Under the pieces are notes generated by a model. That model saw nothing but the letters and a program-made list of their open reading frames with translations. It did no database searches and had not been told where the DNA came from. A stretch of 17,949 bases of DNA from Myxococcales bacterium (GTDB taxonomy: Bacteria; Myxococcota_A; Polyangia; Haliangiales; J016): the NCBI GenBank assembly GCA_014238595.1, contig JABAAV010000012.1:7063-25011 (forward strand), written 5' to 3'. The translations under genes were made by a program, and so were the position numbers. The stretch's first letter is position 1. Every line of letters begins with the position of its first letter. This document shows, in pieces, positions 1 through 7,435 of this stretch.

Positions 1-630
1 GCATTATGCGCCACGCTCGGTGCAGGAATAATGGCTATACTGTTAGCACCTATGGCATCAAGTAAGTTTACGCTCCGCTCTTACTTACCTGACAGTCCTG
101 AACAAAAATTAACACTGTTGAAGATCGTATTGTTGATCTTTGGTGTTATTCCGATCAGAGGGTTATTTCAAATCACGCGTGCCATTCCTGATCTGATATG
201 GGCTTTGTTTTTTATACTGTGGGTTGGACCAGGAATTACAGCTGGCATATTGGCATTGAGCATTCATACATTCGGAATCTTAGGACGCCTTTACAGTGAT
301 ACATTCGAAGATGCCACAATAAAATATATGCGACTTATCGAAGAAACAGGTGGCAAGGCTTTTGTACGCTATGTTTATGGTATATTGCCTCAAACAATGT
401 CAACAATTCTCTCGTTCACAATATTCCGTTTTGAAGTGAACATACGTAATGCAGTTATGATTGGGTTTATCGGTGCAGGTGGTATCGGCGACTCCATTCA
501 CACAGCCATCAGTCTTTTTCACATGCGAGAATTGACCACATTGTTAATTGTTTTGCTATTCACCGTAGCAATGATTGAAGCATTGAGTAATCGCATACGG
601 TCGTACATTGCATCTGCAAAGTATAGATGA
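1..630 (+). CDS. Phosphonate/phosphate-type ABC transporter permease, PhnE-like (5' end missing)
   Basis: Reading frame 1 is open from the window edge, so this is the C-terminal ~209 residues of a longer membrane protein; an internal ATG at 31 is not the real start. Several hydrophobic segments are visible. The segment reading RAIPDLIWALFF followed by a GILALSIHTFGILGRLY stretch, then an EETGG-type cytoplasmic loop (the EAA-loop that docks on the ATPase) and GFIGAGGIG near the end, is the pattern of PhnE/PtxC permeases of the phosphonate, phosphite or phosphate importers. It would form the inner-membrane channel with a PhnC-type ATPase and a PhnD-type binding protein, presumably encoded to the left. 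Substrate cannot be decided from the permease alone. It ends with TGA 23 bp before the convergent lipoprotein gene, with no clear terminator between them. Confidence 0.85.
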   Translation, partial: ALCATLGAGIMAILLAPMASSKFTLRSYLPDSPEQKLTLLKIVLLIFGVIPIRGLFQITRAIPDLIWALFFILWVGPGITAGILALSIHTFGILGRLYSDTFEDATIKYMRLIEETGGKAFVRYVYGILPQTMSTILSFTIFRFEVNIRNAVMIGFIGAGGIGDSIHTAISLFHMRELTTLLIVLLFTVAMIEALSNRIRSYIASAKYR

Positions 631-653
631 TCACAAGATTCAATTCTTACCTC

Positions 654-1214
654 TCATTTGTTAAACCAATGTTGTAATGTTTCAGACGTAGGCATTGGAC
701 CATCTTCACTGCGGTAAGCAGTCATCAAATTCCCTTTCGAATCAAAAAGGAATTCCGCAGGTATTGCCGACACAAAACCAAATGCACGAATAATCTTTCT
801 TGTTCCCAAGATTACAGACCAATTAACATTCAATTGATCGATAAACATTTTCACAAGCTCAGAATTACTTCGCTGTTGCGCATTCTCAGATACATTGACT
901 AAAATCACACGAACATTGGGGTTTTCTTTGATAATCGGCTTAAGTTTCCACAAATGCTGTTTACAAGGCGCACATTGAGACGAAAAGAAGACAACTAATG
1001 TCTTCTTTTGATCCCGTGGAACATAAGTTCCAAACATCAATGGCTGTTTATCTAATAAATTCAATGCACCTAAAAATCGTACATCGGATTCGAACATTGT
1101 TTTCGTTTGTTCACGTGTGGCACAAGAAACTCCAAAGACGTTGATTAAAAACAATAAAAAACAAATCTTAAGAATATGTGATGAATAATATTGCTGAATC
1201 ACGATTGAACTCAT
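654..1214 (-). CDS. Thioredoxin-fold (TlpA/ResA-like) putative lipoprotein
   Basis: The 186-residue protein has a hydrophobic N-terminal segment at about residues 15-30 followed by Cys31, which could be a lipidated cysteine. The residues before it (F-G-V-S-C) have Gly at -3 instead of the usual Leu, so the lipobox is non-standard. A thioredoxin-like domain follows: VVFF then the redox motif CAPC at residues 81-84, and a cis-proline loop SAIP with Pro152. This is the layout of periplasmic, membrane-tethered TlpA/ResA/peroxiredoxin-like proteins that reduce disulfides or deliver electrons in the cell envelope. The partner is unknown: no cytochrome-maturation or Dsb gene is nearby. The gene stands alone on the minus strand, divergent from the ATPase gene at 1334. 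The ATG at 1212-1214 is the only start that keeps the signal segment; no good Shine-Dalgarno precedes it. Confidence 0.8.
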   Translation of the reverse strand: MSSIVIQQYYSSHILKICFLLFLINVFGVSCATREQTKTMFESDVRFLGALNLLDKQPLMFGTYVPRDQKKTLVVFFSSQCAPCKQHLWKLKPIIKENPNVRVILVNVSENAQQRSNSELVKMFIDQLNVNWSVILGTRKIIRAFGFVSAIPAEFLFDSKGNLMTAYRSEDGPMPTSETLQHWFNK

Positions 1215-1333
1215 CCGATAGAAACGCTATGATAATGTGCTATATATACGTTGAACGACATCAAAAAACACAAAGAAAAGTGGCTCTAGTATATTCATAA
1301 TCGATACACTAATGCAACTGTGGTCACCCCTTT

Positions 1334-2365
1334 ATGAACAAACAAGTCTCTATAGCAACATCAAATAAAGCGTTTTCAGATACACTTCAACGACTTTTTA
1401 TGGAAACAAGATTAACGGTGACCAACATAAACACGTTATCAGATCCAGTGCTAGAAGCCACATGGCTGTTAATTTTGGATACCGAAACAATCGATATAAC
1501 AACACCAACATTGGATACTATTCCTAAAACAACCAATATTATTTTATTTGTCAATGATTCTATCATTCCTAAAATTCAATTGTTTTCTGATCCAAAAATT
1601 CTCAGCATTTTTCGCCATAAAACATTATTCAAAGGTGATGAATTTATGAGATTAGTCAATACAATAATACATTGGAATATTTTTGGTCTTAATAAACATA
1701 TGGTTTGGAACACCCCTTCTATTCTGATTGAGATCAAGAATGCAAAAGAAAAGAAAGCTGCATTAATTCATATGTTTACTCACCTCAGTAAAAAAGGGGT
1801 ACGCAGTGCTGTACGAGACAACATTGAAGCTGTTACTGATGAAATTTTAATGAACGCACTATATCATGCGCCTGTAGACAAACATGGCAATGAACGTTAC
1901 GCCAACATTTCTAGAAAAGAACTAGCATCTTTTCCCAACCTTGATCCTATCACAATGCAATATTGCATCAACGATAATTATTTCGGTCTTGCTGTTCGCG
2001 ATCAATTTGGCTCATTGGCCAAACAAAATCTGGTCAAATATCTGAATCGTTCAAAAAATTCCGAAACAGTCATAGAAAACAAAACCAGTGGTGCAGGATT
2101 AGGACTATTACATACATTACAACTCACATCGAAGCTGGTGTTTAATATCAATCAAGATGTGTCTACTGAAGTTATTGCACTCTTTGATCTCAAAAATCGT
2201 TCTCGAAATATTGCTAATTTAGATAGTCTTCATATCTTGACATCACAATCTCAACCCAACAACCCTTCTCAACGAATCAAGATATCACTACATAAAACAA
2301 GAATTATTGCATTTTCATCACTGTTGTTCTTAGCGTTAACAGCCCTGCTTCGAATATGGATATAA
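1334..2365 (+). CDS. GHKL-ATPase protein with degenerate receiver-like N-terminus and C-terminal membrane anchor
   Basis: The 343-residue protein shows three parts. Residues 1-114 have alternating strand/helix character like a response-regulator receiver. Asp49 lies at the end of a hydrophobic strand (LLILD) where the phosphoacceptor would be, but the acidic pair after strand 1 is absent (ATSN). Residues ~140-290 form a GHKL/HATPase domain: N-box E170xxxN174, G1 box D223-Q-F-G226, G2 box GAGLGL at 253-258. There is an insertion of about 45 residues between N-box and G1. No dimerisation/phosphoacceptor His domain is seen, so it resembles SpoIIAB/RsbW-like kinases or orphan HATPases more than a full histidine kinase. 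Residues ~322-343 are a single hydrophobic helix ending the protein, suggesting a tail anchor with the ATPase in the cytoplasm. It is followed 12 bp later by the unknown gene at 2378, probably co-transcribed. No Shine-Dalgarno precedes ATG 1334. The role as a signalling ATPase is inferred; I recall similar proteins in deltaproteobacteria but cannot name one. Confidence 0.7.
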   Translation: MNKQVSIATSNKAFSDTLQRLFMETRLTVTNINTLSDPVLEATWLLILDTETIDITTPTLDTIPKTTNIILFVNDSIIPKIQLFSDPKILSIFRHKTLFKGDEFMRLVNTIIHWNIFGLNKHMVWNTPSILIEIKNAKEKKAALIHMFTHLSKKGVRSAVRDNIEAVTDEILMNALYHAPVDKHGNERYANISRKELASFPNLDPITMQYCINDNYFGLAVRDQFGSLAKQNLVKYLNRSKNSETVIENKTSGAGLGLLHTLQLTSKLVFNINQDVSTEVIALFDLKNRSRNIANLDSLHILTSQSQPNNPSQRIKISLHKTRIIAFSSLLFLALTALLRIWI

Positions 2366-2377
2366 GTGTAAAACAAC

Positions 2378-3445
2378 ATGCTTATGAAATCCTCTCTTAA
2401 GACAACTGACATAACGACGTCTGAGATCTCATTGAAGAAAATGATCAAAACATTTGTTGTCGATCATTCAAAAACAAAATTGATCTTCAAAACTATTTCT
2501 AAATTACAAAAAGACAACGTACCAAATGCTCAAATACTCGAACAACAACTCGGAGGTCTGACACAATTATGCAATCTTATTCGAGAAATGCCATCTTTAT
2601 ATCGAAAAAACTCAGACAATGAACAACGAACATTTAATGCACTTGTTGAACATCTATCTCACTACAATACGGCGGATGGAGCATTGGGTTTTCCGCTTAA
2701 AGCAATTTTATCACAAGCATTACTCATTGCTAAAATCCAGTTCTTCCGTGCATGTGTCCGTTTTGTTACCATTCAAAATATTCGAGATCCTTCTTACCAT
2801 ACTCTTGACAATCAATTGCATGAGGAACTCGCAGAAGCTGTTTATACACAGCTGGCCGAACAAATTTTATTAGATATTTTGCAACAAAAATCTATTTCGA
2901 AAATTCAAAAACATTCTGCAGCAGAATATCTCATAGATATTTGGGAAGACGATGCATTAGAAGCCACAAATTTTTGTCCTCTTATTAATGCAGCATGGCT
3001 TGCACGCAATCACATCGACTCAACATTAGGTAGTTTGCTTGGCACTACTGAATATATCAACTTGGTTAATGAATATTGTCCTTCTGAGTTTCTTGATTTT
3101 TTTGACAGGAGCGATGTCTCTGAAGATGAACGTAATGCATTTGAAGAATTTTTGTTTGATATGACTTATGAAGAAATATCGTTATTGCGTCACCATATGG
3201 ACAAAGAACATATCGCAGCAATTAACTGTGAAAATGCAGAAGCCATTATTGGTCGAACCATAGATCATGAACATACTGATGATTTTATTCAACCCATGGC
3301 ACTCCACCGCTCATTTATGCGCAGACAACGAGCAGCACAACTTAGAAACGCAAACAACACTCAAGGACCAAAACAAACAGCTGAAACTTATATTATGCTG
3401 TATCTTCTTCAAAAAGAGTCTCCACAAACAAAACGAAAAACATAG
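2378..3445 (+). CDS. Conserved-looking all-helical protein of unknown function
   Basis: The 355-residue product has no signal peptide or membrane segment and is predicted by eye to be almost entirely helical and cytoplasmic. I recognise no catalytic motif. The most conserved-looking stretch is about residues 180-275: it includes AAEYLIDIWED (181-191), a CPLINAAWLARN segment (200-211), GSLLGTTEY (218-226) and an acidic FEEFLFDMTYEE stretch (255-266). The last ~25 residues are polar and probably disordered. It starts 12 bp after the GHKL-ATPase stop, and the pairing suggests a partner or effector of that protein; this is inference. A second ATG two codons in (2384) is equally possible as start. 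Neither has a clear Shine-Dalgarno, and the preceding ATAAG pairs with CTTAT just after the start. Confidence 0.7.
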   Translation: MLMKSSLKTTDITTSEISLKKMIKTFVVDHSKTKLIFKTISKLQKDNVPNAQILEQQLGGLTQLCNLIREMPSLYRKNSDNEQRTFNALVEHLSHYNTADGALGFPLKAILSQALLIAKIQFFRACVRFVTIQNIRDPSYHTLDNQLHEELAEAVYTQLAEQILLDILQQKSISKIQKHSAAEYLIDIWEDDALEATNFCPLINAAWLARNHIDSTLGSLLGTTEYINLVNEYCPSEFLDFFDRSDVSEDERNAFEEFLFDMTYEEISLLRHHMDKEHIAAINCENAEAIIGRTIDHEHTDDFIQPMALHRSFMRRQRAAQLRNANNTQGPKQTAETYIMLYLLQKESPQTKRKT

Positions 3446-3451
3446 ACGAAC

Positions 3452-3510
3452 GATCTTTTTTTTGATATCTAAAATATTACTATGTCGAGGAGTTATCTTC
3501 CAAAAAGATC
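3452..3510 (+). repeat. 9-bp inverted repeat flanking a start codon
   Basis: GATCTTTTT at 3452-3460 is the exact reverse complement of AAAAAGATC at 3502-3510. The 41-nt loop contains the ATG at 3482 of the small ORF. The left arm begins an eight-T run (3456-3463). The A/T-rich arms could arise by chance in this composition; a role in translation or in partial termination before the small ORF is only a possibility. Confidence 0.4.
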
Positions 3511-3691
3511 CAGTGAATACACTTCACCTATTTTTATGAATCAAGTTCCAAAAGAAGCAAAAAAAGAAGCAAAAAGAATGGCTGCTCGTTTTGGAAAACA
3601 CACAGACAATACGGAATCAACAGAATCTCAAACACCTCAACAGAATACTCCAACTCTCAACGAACATTCATCGTCTCAATCAACACCATAA
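3482..3691 (+). CDS. Small hypothetical protein with basic N-terminus and disordered Q/T/S/P-rich tail
   Basis: A 69-codon frame fills the gap between the helical protein and nadE, in the same orientation. The first ~40 residues are basic, including two similar KEAKKEAKRMAARFGK-type lysine/arginine-rich stretches; the remainder is rich in Thr, Ser, Gln and Pro and looks disordered. It has no Cys, no membrane segment and no motif I know. Support for a real gene is the operon position (36 bp after the previous stop, 5 bp before nadE) and a frame uninterrupted through the gap. Against it are the lack of a Shine-Dalgarno and the low-complexity tail. A later ATG at 3536 would give a 51-residue version starting MNQVPKEAKK. 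Function unknown; binding to nucleic acid would fit the charge but is not shown. Confidence 0.5.
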   Translation: MSRSYLPKRSSEYTSPIFMNQVPKEAKKEAKRMAARFGKHTDNTESTESQTPQQNTPTLNEHSSSQSTP

Positions 3692-3696
3692 AACCA

Positions 3697-5334
3697 ATGA
3701 GTCTACGGATCGCACTGATTCAAACTAATCTCATCATTGGAGATATTGATGGCAATCTAGAAAAGCTTCTTCACCAAATCAATCTCGCAGCTAAGCAGCA
3801 GGCAGATCTGGCTATCTGTTCTGAATTATCTTTGATAGGCTATCCTCCACGTGATTTGCTTAAAAATTCTGAATTTATCCAACACAATCTTAGTGCATTA
3901 AAATTGTTTGCAAGCCGAGCTCCCATTCCTTCTATTATAGGCTTTGCTCACCCATGTAAAAACACACCATGGCTCGAAAATGCTGCGGCCTTTGTTTGTG
4001 ATAAACAAATTAAATCGATTCATGCCAAAACGTTGTTGCCAACTTATGATGTATTTGATGAAACACGTTATTTCAAACCATCATCTCAATTAACGCTTGC
4101 ATCTCTGGATGATATTGCCTTAGGCATTTGTATTTGTGAAGACGCTTGGGGTGATGGCGTAACATACAATCAAAATCCTATTACCGATCTTGCTACACTA
4201 GGCGCAGATATCATTATCAATTTATCAGCATCACCTTTCTCGTTATCTAAACGGGTATCACGTAAAAACATCTTTACACAACATGCACAAAAACAGAAAA
4301 AACCATTGCTCGTTGTCAATCAAGTTGGAGGCAATGATGAACTTATTTTTGATGGAGCATCTTTGGCAATTGATGCTCAAGGGTCAATCATAGCTCAGGG
4401 ACATGAATTTAAAGAAGACTTGATTTTGGTTGATATAAAATCTGATGGCACTGTGATTCCGATAACACAAAAAAAACCTATCTCAACATCAACGATTACA
4501 GCACTGCATCAAGGATTAATTCTTGGGATAAAAGATTACGTACATAAATGTAACTTCAATTCTATTATCCTAGGATTATCAGGAGGTATTGACTCAGCAG
4601 TCACTGTTTGTCTTGCCCAAGAAGCATTAGGCGCTCACCAAATCCTTGGCATTGCTATGCCTTCTCAATATTCTCTAAAAAGCTCAACAGATGATGCTCA
4701 AAATCTTGCAAATCATCTCAATATTGATTTCCGTATTATCCCTATTCAAGACAATGTTGGTCATCTTCTTTCTGCATTAAATCCGCATTTTGACGACCAT
4801 GCACCTGATAGTACTGAAGAAAACATTCAAGCTAGGTTGCGCAGTATTATATTGATGGCTCTTTCAAACAAATTGGGACATCTTTTGTTAACTACTGGCA
4901 ACAAAAGTGAACTCGCTGTTGGATACTGCACATTGTATGGTGATATGTCGGGTGGATTTGCTCCTCTTAGCGATGTATCTAAAACAATGGTCTATGAATT
5001 AGCGCATGAAATAAACAAGACCAACCCCGTTATTCCATTATCGATAATCAACAAGCCACCTAGTGCTGAATTGCGACACAATCAAACAGATCAAGAATTT
5101 CTTCCACCCTATGATATCTTAGATAATATTATGATGCTTCATGTTGAACAAAACATGAATGTTCAGGATATTGTACAACAAGGGTTTGATCAAGAAACAG
5201 TCATTCATGTACTTACATTGATTCGTAACAGTGAATATAAACGCAAACAAACAGCCCCTGGGATCAAGATATCAGATAAAGCATTTGGAAGTGGACGAAG
5301 AATGCCTATTGCACAGCGTTATCATCGTCTATGA
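3697..5334 (+). CDS. nadE: Glutamine-dependent NAD+ synthetase
   Basis: This 545-residue two-domain enzyme makes NAD+ from nicotinic acid adenine dinucleotide, ATP and glutamine, the last step of NAD synthesis, in the cytoplasm. Residues 1-260 are a nitrilase-type glutaminase with the expected Glu43 (SELSLIGYPP), Lys111 (KTLLPTY) and nucleophile Cys147 (ICED) triad. Residues ~270-545 are the NAD synthetase domain: ATP pyrophosphatase P-loop SGGIDS at 295-300, TTGNKSE at 399-405, then GDMSGGFAPLSDVSKT and a KPPSAELR motif. Length is normal for the glutamine-using form and all key residues are present. It is the fourth gene of a plus-strand run, beginning 5 bp after the small ORF without a visible Shine-Dalgarno, suggesting coupled translation. 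Its last 29 bp overlap the 3' end of the convergent pdxA. Confidence 0.95.
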   Translation: MSLRIALIQTNLIIGDIDGNLEKLLHQINLAAKQQADLAICSELSLIGYPPRDLLKNSEFIQHNLSALKLFASRAPIPSIIGFAHPCKNTPWLENAAAFVCDKQIKSIHAKTLLPTYDVFDETRYFKPSSQLTLASLDDIALGICICEDAWGDGVTYNQNPITDLATLGADIIINLSASPFSLSKRVSRKNIFTQHAQKQKKPLLVVNQVGGNDELIFDGASLAIDAQGSIIAQGHEFKEDLILVDIKSDGTVIPITQKKPISTSTITALHQGLILGIKDYVHKCNFNSIILGLSGGIDSAVTVCLAQEALGAHQILGIAMPSQYSLKSSTDDAQNLANHLNIDFRIIPIQDNVGHLLSALNPHFDDHAPDSTEENIQARLRSIILMALSNKLGHLLLTTGNKSELAVGYCTLYGDMSGGFAPLSDVSKTMVYELAHEINKTNPVIPLSIINKPPSAELRHNQTDQEFLPPYDILDNIMMLHVEQNMNVQDIVQQGFDQETVIHVLTLIRNSEYKRKQTAPGIKISDKAFGSGRRMPIAQRYHRL

Positions 5335-6244
5335 TTTGAATCGCTAAATCAAATGCAGCAGTGAAACTATGTGGCCTTGCAATACCCTTGCCAGCAATAT
5401 CATACCCAACACCATGATCAGGGGATGTGCGAACAATGGGGAGCCCTAATGTTAAATTGACTGCACTGTCAAAATCCAAAAGCTTCAATGGAATCAACGC
5501 CTGATCATGATACATTGCAACAAAGGCATCATATTTGTCAGTAAAACGAAATGCGACATCAGGCACTAAAGGACCTTCAATGACACATGTTTGATTCTCT
5601 TGTTTGGCCTGATTAATCCCAGGAATAATAACACGCGCTTCATCATCACCGAAAAGACCTTGTTCACCCGCATGAGGGTTGAGTCCTAAAACTCCAATAC
5701 GCGGTTTTTCAATTGTCCGACATAAAAATGATGACACTTTGTTAATCGTATTGACCACCCGTGCTATCGATAAATGTTGTGGAACCATAGCAAGAGGAAT
5801 ATGTGTTGTGACCAATGCAACGTTGATCGATGCTCCTAAAAACATCATGACAACATCTGTCACACCAAAACATTTTGCTAAATAATCTGTATGTCCTTGA
5901 AATGCAAATCCTGCTTTTTGGGCACCTGATTTACACATAGGTGCTGTCACTAGACCTGCAATTTCACGATGTAACGCCGCCTTAGTCGCCATCTCTAAAT
6001 AAGCCATCTGTGCTCGTCTCGTAGCATCATTAGGTATTCCAGCAATCATATTTTCGCCCAATGTACTCACAGCAACCACCTGACAAGGCATTGACATCAA
6101 TGATGTCCCCATCAACATATCAGCATCACCAAAAATAATAACACGATAAGCATATTCTTGACGTGCTTGTAGTGTTGCAGCAATAATTTCGGAACCAATG
6201 CCTGCTGGATCTCCCATTGTAATTCCAAGCAATAAATCTGACAT
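5306..6244 (-). CDS. pdxA: 4-hydroxythreonine-4-phosphate dehydrogenase
   Basis: PdxA oxidises 4-phosphooxy-L-threonine with NAD(P)+ in the DXP-dependent pathway to pyridoxal 5'-phosphate; it is a cytoplasmic, metal-dependent dimer. The 312-residue protein starts with the family signature GITMGDPAGIGSEI (residues 7-20). It has GHTDYLA at 117-123 and the three metal-binding histidines expected in the family: His148 (THIP), His191 (NPHAGE) and His246 (YHDQ). RTSPDHGVGYDIAG lies at 272-285. It is slightly shorter than the ~330-residue E. coli enzyme. It stands alone on the minus strand, divergent from mgtE, and overlaps nadE tail to tail by 29 bp. AGGA lies about 11 nt before the ATG, and that ATG sits in the loop of a 7-bp inverted repeat. 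Confidence 0.95.
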   Translation of the reverse strand: MSDLLLGITMGDPAGIGSEIIAATLQARQEYAYRVIIFGDADMLMGTSLMSMPCQVVAVSTLGENMIAGIPNDATRRAQMAYLEMATKAALHREIAGLVTAPMCKSGAQKAGFAFQGHTDYLAKCFGVTDVVMMFLGASINVALVTTHIPLAMVPQHLSIARVVNTINKVSSFLCRTIEKPRIGVLGLNPHAGEQGLFGDDEARVIIPGINQAKQENQTCVIEGPLVPDVAFRFTDKYDAFVAMYHDQALIPLKLLDFDSAVNLTLGLPIVRTSPDHGVGYDIAGKGIARPHSFTAAFDLAIQIIDDDNAVQ

Positions 6245-6253
6245 ATTTTATTG
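6230..6253 (-). repeat. 7-bp inverted repeat around the pdxA start codon
   Basis: CAATAAA at 6230-6236 and TTTATTG at 6247-6253 are exact reverse complements separated by 10 nt that contain the pdxA start codon (6242-6244). The mRNA could form an A/U-rich hairpin presenting the AUG in its loop. The stem is weak, and a 7-bp match near a start is possible by chance in AT-rich DNA. Confidence 0.35.
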
Positions 6254-6295
6254 AATCCTAGACAAAAAATGACTATGACTAACGATTGATACTTC

Positions 6296-6321
6296 TATAA
6301 TCTACTGTTGGTATATCAACA
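6296..6321 (+). promoter_or_regulatory. Candidate mgtE promoter -10 box followed by a 16-bp near-palindrome
   Basis: In the 159-bp divergent gap between pdxA and mgtE, TATAAT at 6296-6301 matches the -10 consensus exactly, but no good -35 hexamer lies 16-18 bp upstream. Four bases later, TGTTGGTATATCAACA (6306-6321) is self-complementary except for one G:T pair. It would sit at the transcription start, where a dimeric repressor operator or a 5' RNA hairpin is plausible. The implied leader is ~95 nt, too short for a classical magnesium riboswitch. A weaker repeat, GTTAC and GTAAC, lies at about 6346-6362. Confidence 0.4.
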
Positions 6322-6403
6322 CCATTGATTGACCCTTAGATTGGTTACTTTCATTGTAACTCAATCCATACACGCACTCATATATATAACACTGAACGAT
6401 ATA

Positions 6404-7432
6404 ATGCCAGAACCATCCCCTACAGCAAACCAGTTAATGAAGACTAATTTTATATGTCTTCATGAACTCATATCTGTCAACGAAGCAATCGATAAAATTC
6501 GCGTACATGCACAGAGTACCGATGTCAAACTTGAAGCAGCTTATCGTGCTTATACTGTTAACGATCAGAATGAAATCACAGGATTTATTTTTATTCGTGA
6601 CTTAATCTTACATAATGAAACCAATCTCATAAAAGATCTTGCAAACCATGAGTTAATTACGGCAAATCCAAAAACTTCTGCATCTGAGCTTCTTTATTTG
6701 ATCAGTCATCATAATCTCGCGTTGTTACCTGTTGTTGATGATAAAAAGAAAGTTGTCGGCACAATCACTCCTCAAGAATTAGACGGTGTTTTGACGGGTG
6801 CTGATAACAAAACATTAAAATTAGCCGGAATTAATCCTACCGATGCTCATTATTTAAAAACACCAATACGCAGACTTTTATTCGCAAGAATGCCATGGCT
6901 CATGGCACTATTCGTTGTTGAAATGCTTTCTATTTCTGTTTTGGAACATCAGATCAATATCGCAGAAATTGCCGTATTACTCACCATCGTTCCATTAATT
7001 ACCTCATCTGGAGGAAATGTAGGAGCTCAATCAGCCACATTAATCATTCGTGCTATGGCGGTCGGTGAAATTACTCCAAAACGAACGCTCCAAGTCATCT
7101 ACAAAGAATTTTCTGTGGCTATTCTTTTGGGACTTCTTTTGGGATTGTTTGGTTTTGCACGCTTCTTTATTGAAGATATCTTACGAGATTCAAGACACAC
7201 TGATTTCTGGTTTTTCTTGAAACATTCTCAAACGCTTCTTGTTTCAAGTACAGTCGCACTTGGTGTTACTTCCATCGTTATCACAGGTGCATTGCTAGGA
7301 GCTATTGTACCTATGGTCCTAAAACGAATCGGATTTGATCCAGCCGTATCTTCTGCACCAGTGATTACATCAACGATTGATGTGCTTGGTCTGTATATTT
7401 TCTTTTCCATCGGACGGGCATTGTTGATCTAA
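6404..7432 (+). CDS. mgtE: Short MgtE-type Mg2+ transporter with CBS domains
   Basis: The product (342 residues from ATG 6404) has a tandem CBS region at about residues 12-130 and a C-terminal membrane domain from ~160 with five hydrophobic segments. The MgtE signatures are visible: SGGNVGAQS at 202-210, GALLGAIVP at 295-303, and a final TIDVLGLYIFF stretch. It should be an inner-membrane Mg2+ (or other divalent cation) channel gated through the CBS domains. The ~100-residue N-terminal superhelical domain of classical ~450-residue MgtE is missing, and the family contains such short versions. An in-frame TTG at 6329 would add 25 residues; I prefer 6404 because homologues begin near the CBS region, though neither start has a Shine-Dalgarno. 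The DksA-like gene follows after 3 bp, so the two are probably one transcript. Confidence 0.88.
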   Translation: MPEPSPTANQLMKTNFICLHELISVNEAIDKIRVHAQSTDVKLEAAYRAYTVNDQNEITGFIFIRDLILHNETNLIKDLANHELITANPKTSASELLYLISHHNLALLPVVDDKKKVVGTITPQELDGVLTGADNKTLKLAGINPTDAHYLKTPIRRLLFARMPWLMALFVVEMLSISVLEHQINIAEIAVLLTIVPLITSSGGNVGAQSATLIIRAMAVGEITPKRTLQVIYKEFSVAILLGLLLGLFGFARFFIEDILRDSRHTDFWFFLKHSQTLLVSSTVALGVTSIVITGALLGAIVPMVLKRIGFDPAVSSAPVITSTIDVLGLYIFFSIGRALLI

Positions 7433-7435
7433 ATC

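Noticed and set aside
1279..1296. TGGC-containing stretch as a sigma-54 promoter before the GHKL ATPase gene
   Set aside because: The GC element expected about 11 bp downstream of TGGC is absent. The divergent gap 1215-1333 shows AT-rich hexamers but no convincing promoter on either strand.
3446..3481. T8 run as a Rho-independent terminator after the helical protein gene
   Set aside because: No stable GC-containing hairpin precedes the T-run; the pairing partner lies downstream of it.
6329..6403. TTG start extending MgtE by 25 residues
   Set aside because: No Shine-Dalgarno, and the added segment does not fit the CBS-first layout of short MgtE proteins; ATG 6404 preferred, though not proven.
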